Source: CAWBLP01 sp963789495 (GTDB taxonomy: Bacteria; Pseudomonadota; Alphaproteobacteria; Acetobacterales; Acetobacteraceae). Taken from it: 64,000 bases of DNA. The stretch lies in contig CAWBLP010000012.1 in NCBI GenBank assembly GCA_963789495.1, positions 372,001 to 436,000 on the forward strand, written 5' to 3'. Each line of letters begins with the position of its first letter. Within the stretch, counting starts at the first letter, position 1. The position numbers and the translations under genes were made by a program. The notes beneath the pieces are model-generated. The model was not told where the DNA came from. It was given only the letters and a program-made list of their open reading frames with translations, and did no database searches. Shown one piece after another: positions 61,424 to 64,000 of the stretch.

Positions 61424-61869
61424 CGCGCCATCCTCAGCGCCTTCAGCAGGTCACGTTCCGCCTGGCTGCGCACACGGGACAGGTCCGCGTCCTCGGGATC
61501 GGCGCGGCGCGCCTCGGGTGTGACCAGCTGTCGCGGCGGTTCGGCAGCAAGCGGCCGCCCGGCCCGGATCAATGCGTCAAGCCGATCGGCCAGCCGTTCA
61601 CCCCGCTCGCTGAGGAACACGATGTCGTCCTTGAGGGCGGTGGCGGCCTCGATCTGCCGCGCGACCTGTCGGCCGGCGCCATCGGCCGCGGCATGCAGCC
61701 GCTCGACGCCGGTTTCCGCTTGGCGGGTGCTGGCGTTGAAGGCGCCGACCAGTTGCTCCAGCACCGCGCGGTCGCGCTTCAGCACGCCCAGCGCACGCTC
61801 CAGCCGCACCGCGTGAAACAGCGTCGCGGCGAGCAGCACGATCAGGACGATTTCGAGTGCCCACTCCAT
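61420..61869 (-). CDS. DUF6468 family protein of flagellar loci
   Basis: The 149-residue protein has one N-terminal membrane helix (LEIVLIVLLAATLFHAVRLE) and a coiled-coil body matching DUF6468, which is found only in alphaproteobacterial flagellar clusters. Function unknown. It starts 417 bp downstream of fliM, the gap being occupied by hairpin repeat copy C. Confidence 0.85.
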   Translation of the reverse strand: MEWALEIVLIVLLAATLFHAVRLERALGVLKRDRAVLEQLVGAFNASTRQAETGVERLHAAADGAGRQVARQIEAATALKDDIVFLSERGERLADRLDALIRAGRPLAAEPPRQLVTPEARRADPEDADLSRVRSQAERDLLKALRMAR

Positions 61870-61992
61870 GGCAGCATTCTCTGCCGCGATCGGTTAGGAA
61901 ATTGCTTACAGCCCGCGGGAAGGGCGGCCGCGGCCGCCACGCAGAGTTCCGCAGCCGAAGCCACGCGTGCCGCCCTATGACGGGACGCGGCA

Positions 61993-62239
61993 AGCATCGG
62001 GGCGTTGCCCCGACCCCCACCAGGAGGCTTTGCCTCTTGGACCTCCAGCAAAATCTCGCCTTTGCAATCGGATTCGGTTTGGGGTGGAGAGGGCGCGCGA
62101 CGGCCTCGGACCAACAAGCCGCCACGGCAGGCCTCCCTCCCACCCCAAACGGAGGCGGTTCCAAGGGCCGGGCCCTTGGCGGAGATGCAAGGGGCAGCAC
62201 CCCTGGATGGGGATTCGAGGCGACGCCCCCGACGCTTGC
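61993..62239 (+). repeat. Dispersed hairpin-rich repeat, copy C (247 bp)
   Basis: Full-length and in the same orientation as copy B; it begins gcatcggggcgttgccccga and ends cgacgcccccgacgcttgc. Hairpins corresponding to those of copy B are present with altered arms, e.g. CCAGGAGGC-ttt-GCCTCTTGG. It lies between fliM and the DUF6468 gene in the flagellar operon, so the transcript must read through it. Confidence 0.88.
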
Positions 62240-62286
62240 TTCCCCAACCACAAGGTGGATATGTGGCACAGACCGTGGAAGTCTGC

Positions 62287-63351
62287 TTAGCGCTCGCCGT
62301 TGGCCTGCACCCGCGGGATGTCGCGCTCGATGCGCACGGCGACGCGGCTCTTGCGCCGGCCGATGCGTCCCTCGAATAGCGGCACGGCACCGCAGCGGAT
62401 CAGCACCGTGGCGCCCGGACCGGTATTCAGCACGATCCGAGCGCCTGGTTCCAACGCCATGACATCCGCCAGACGCATGGTCTGTTCGTCCAGCACCACG
62501 TCCAGTTCGACCTCGGTATTCCACAGCTCTTCGGCCAGATGGGTTTCCCAGATCGAGTCACGGCCGAACTTCTCGCCCATGAACTGCTGCAGCAGCAATT
62601 CGCGCACCGGCTCCAGTGTGGCGTAGGGCAGCAACAGCTCCATGCGCCCGCCGCGGTCTTCCATGTCGATGCGCAGTCGCGCCAGCACCGCGGCATTGGA
62701 CAGGCGATTGATGGTGGCGAAGCGCGGGTTCACCTCCAGCCGCTCGAAGCGGAAGGTGACCGGGCACAGCGGGTCGAAACTGGCGGAGAGGTCGGCCAGC
62801 ACGACCTGGATCAGCCGCTCCACCAGGGTACGTTCGATCGTGGTGTAGGGCCTTCCTTCGATGCGCATCGCCGCGGTGCCGCGCCGTCCGCCCAGCAGCA
62901 CGTCGACGATCGAGTAGATCATCGCGCTGTCGACCACCATCAGCCCGTAATTATCCCACTCCTCGGCCTTGAACACCGCCAGCATGGCGGGCAAGGGGAT
63001 GGAATTCAGATAGTCGCCGAATCGCAGGCTGAGGATGTTGTCGATACCCACCTCGACGTTGTCCGAGGTGAAGTTGCGCAGCGAGGTGGACATGATGCGC
63101 ACCAGTCGGTCGAACACGATCTCCAGCATCGGCAGGCGCTCATACGAGACCAGGCCGGAGCTGATGATCTTCTGCATCCCGGTGCGGTTCTCGCCGCCCG
63201 CGGGGCCGTCGTCAAAGCCGAGCAGACTGTCGATTTCGGCCTGGTTGAGCACGCGGGCGGGTTGCGCCGCGCCCTCGCCTTCCGCCTCGGTTTCGGCGCC
63301 CCAGGCGGCGGCGAGGTCTTCGTCCGACTGGCCGGATTCGGATTCGCTCAT
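62287..63351 (-). CDS. fliM: Flagellar motor switch protein FliM
   Basis: The 354-residue protein has an acidic N-terminal leader, LNQAEIDSLLGFDD (CheY-P-binding EIDSLL peptide), the middle CheC-like domain (LPMLEIVFDRLVRIMSTSLR, FKAEEWDNYGLMVVDSAM) and the C-terminal SpoA domain (LAEELWNTEVELDVVLDEQT). It couples CheY-P to rotor switching. It overlaps fliL by four bases. Confidence 0.95.
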   Translation of the reverse strand: MSESESGQSDEDLAAAWGAETEAEGEGAAQPARVLNQAEIDSLLGFDDGPAGGENRTGMQKIISSGLVSYERLPMLEIVFDRLVRIMSTSLRNFTSDNVEVGIDNILSLRFGDYLNSIPLPAMLAVFKAEEWDNYGLMVVDSAMIYSIVDVLLGGRRGTAAMRIEGRPYTTIERTLVERLIQVVLADLSASFDPLCPVTFRFERLEVNPRFATINRLSNAAVLARLRIDMEDRGGRMELLLPYATLEPVRELLLQQFMGEKFGRDSIWETHLAEELWNTEVELDVVLDEQTMRLADVMALEPGARIVLNTGPGATVLIRCGAVPLFEGRIGRRKSRVAVRIERDIPRVQANGER

Positions 63352-63866
63352 TGGACCAGCATCTGCACGAACAGCACGTCGGTGACATGTGCCGGCGCCA
63401 CGGCGATATTGGCTCGGGTGATCAATTCCTCCCGCAAACGGTAACTGCCGGCGGAACCACGCAATTCCTCCGGCCGCATCTCACGCAGATAGGTCTGGAA
63501 CAGGTCCTGGACCCGGGGCATCGCCTGGCGGACTTTCTCGGCATCCTGCGCGCTGGCGACCTCCAGGCGCGCATTCAGTTTCACGTAGCTGGGACGATGT
63601 GCATTGCCATTCAGGTTGGCGATCATTTCCGGCAGATCGACGAAGACCGGGATGACCGGCGCCGCCTGGACCTCATGTTCCTCGGCATGCCTCAGGCCGA
63701 GCAGATTGGGCAGGATGCCGGAGAACCAGAGTCCAGCCAGCAATGCGGCCACCAGCAACGGGACGGCAAGCAGGATCAGCTTGCGTCGGGATGACGGCTT
63801 CGCGGGTGGTGCCTCCGACTCGGCTTCGGTGTCGGCGTCCTTCACTGCTGTCGCGGCCGCGGCCAT
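63348..63866 (-). CDS. fliL: Flagellar basal-body protein FliL
   Basis: The 172-residue protein has a cytoplasmic Glu/Ala-rich head, one membrane helix (KLILLAVPLLVAALLAGLWF) and the periplasmic FliL domain VIPVFVDLPEMIANLNGN … YVKLNARLEVASAQDAEKV with RVQDLFQTYLREM. FliL stabilises the stator around the rotor. It is the first gene of the visible flagellar operon. Confidence 0.93.
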   Translation of the reverse strand: MAAAATAVKDADTEAESEAPPAKPSSRRKLILLAVPLLVAALLAGLWFSGILPNLLGLRHAEEHEVQAAPVIPVFVDLPEMIANLNGNAHRPSYVKLNARLEVASAQDAEKVRQAMPRVQDLFQTYLREMRPEELRGSAGSYRLREELITRANIAVAPAHVTDVLFVQMLVQ

Positions 63867-63943
63867 GTTCGCTCCATCGCGCGTGGAGCAAATGGTGACA
63901 GGGCGAGGTTAAGGAAGCCTTGCCTGCCGGCACCGATCGACAC

Positions 63944-63962
63944 CCCGGCAGGATCTGCCGGG
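63944..63962. terminator. Perfect GC hairpin upstream of fliL
   Basis: CCCGGCAG (63944-63951), loop gat, CTGCCGGG (63955-63962): eight paired bases with a three-base loop. A third related word, cctgccggc, is at 63922. No T-run follows on either strand, so it could be a terminator of a gene beyond the window, an operator in the fliL promoter, or simply a palindrome. Confidence 0.35.
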
Positions 63963-64000
63963 CGCGGTTTGCAGTTCGACCGGCCGGCGGCGGCGGGAAA

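Noticed and set aside
61857..62462. Open frames running through the hairpin repeat copies
   Set aside because: Different copies open different frames and none is conserved between copies, so the repeat is not protein-coding.

Overview
The window is a GC-rich alphaproteobacterial chromosome segment with dense short operons and many four-base start/stop overlaps. The gene content (CpaA-F/Tad pilus, CheZ beside fliL-fliM-motE, DUF6468, a CtrA-type regulator, RpoH-like sigma factor, AcnX subunits, DMT permeases, a dipeptide ABC transporter) points to Rhodospirillales, most likely Acetobacteraceae. That placement is inferred from content; no rRNA or other phylogenetic marker is present. I saw no tRNA, rRNA, CRISPR array, transposase or integrase.

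Layout. 0-6.3 kb: metabolic genes (a methyltransferase cut by the window edge, a SpoU RNA methylase, MmgE/PrpD, a class III aminotransferase, a class II aldolase). 6.4-12.6 kb: a DUF1186/SEC-C protein, a MotA/ExbB-like plus MotB/OmpA-like pair with a secreted third protein, then suhB and efp. 12.8-16.6 kb: NTF2-like protein, LLM oxidoreductase and an orphan protein with the eCIS-core (DUF4157) domain. 16.6-23.1 kb: mostly catabolic genes, four of them broken by single-base indels or a stop; the two AcnX subunit genes are separated by a BrnT/BrnA toxin-antitoxin insert bounded by an 11-bp direct repeat. 23.3-29.8 kb: hydrolase, DMT permease, DUF1028, an ECF sigma/anti-sigma pair and an RpoH-like sigma factor. 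29.8-45.0 kb: a complete tight-adherence (Flp) pilus locus with accessory lytic transglycosylase, a frameshifted CtrA-like regulator, a GT-C-like membrane protein, two TadE-type pseudopilins and a NarL-type regulator. 45.1-53.6 kb: a five-gene dipeptide-type ABC importer divergent from a dimethylformamidase large-subunit homologue. 53.6-56.1 kb: LOG protein, speE and speD. 56.2-64 kb: flagellar/chemotaxis operon fliL-fliM-DUF6468-motE-cheY-cheZ and a large repeat-containing exported protein.

The most interesting signals are: a dispersed ~250-bp hairpin-rich repeat (three copies, two of them sitting inside operons) whose first hairpin shows paired base changes between copies; the AcnX operon split by BrnTA, where deleting the insert restores an exact GTGA overlap; the orphan eCIS-core protein facing a nonsense-mutated STY0301-like gene; and about a dozen apparent one-base indels, many in short G/C runs, which may be sequence errors rather than true pseudogenes and should be checked before any gene is called dead.
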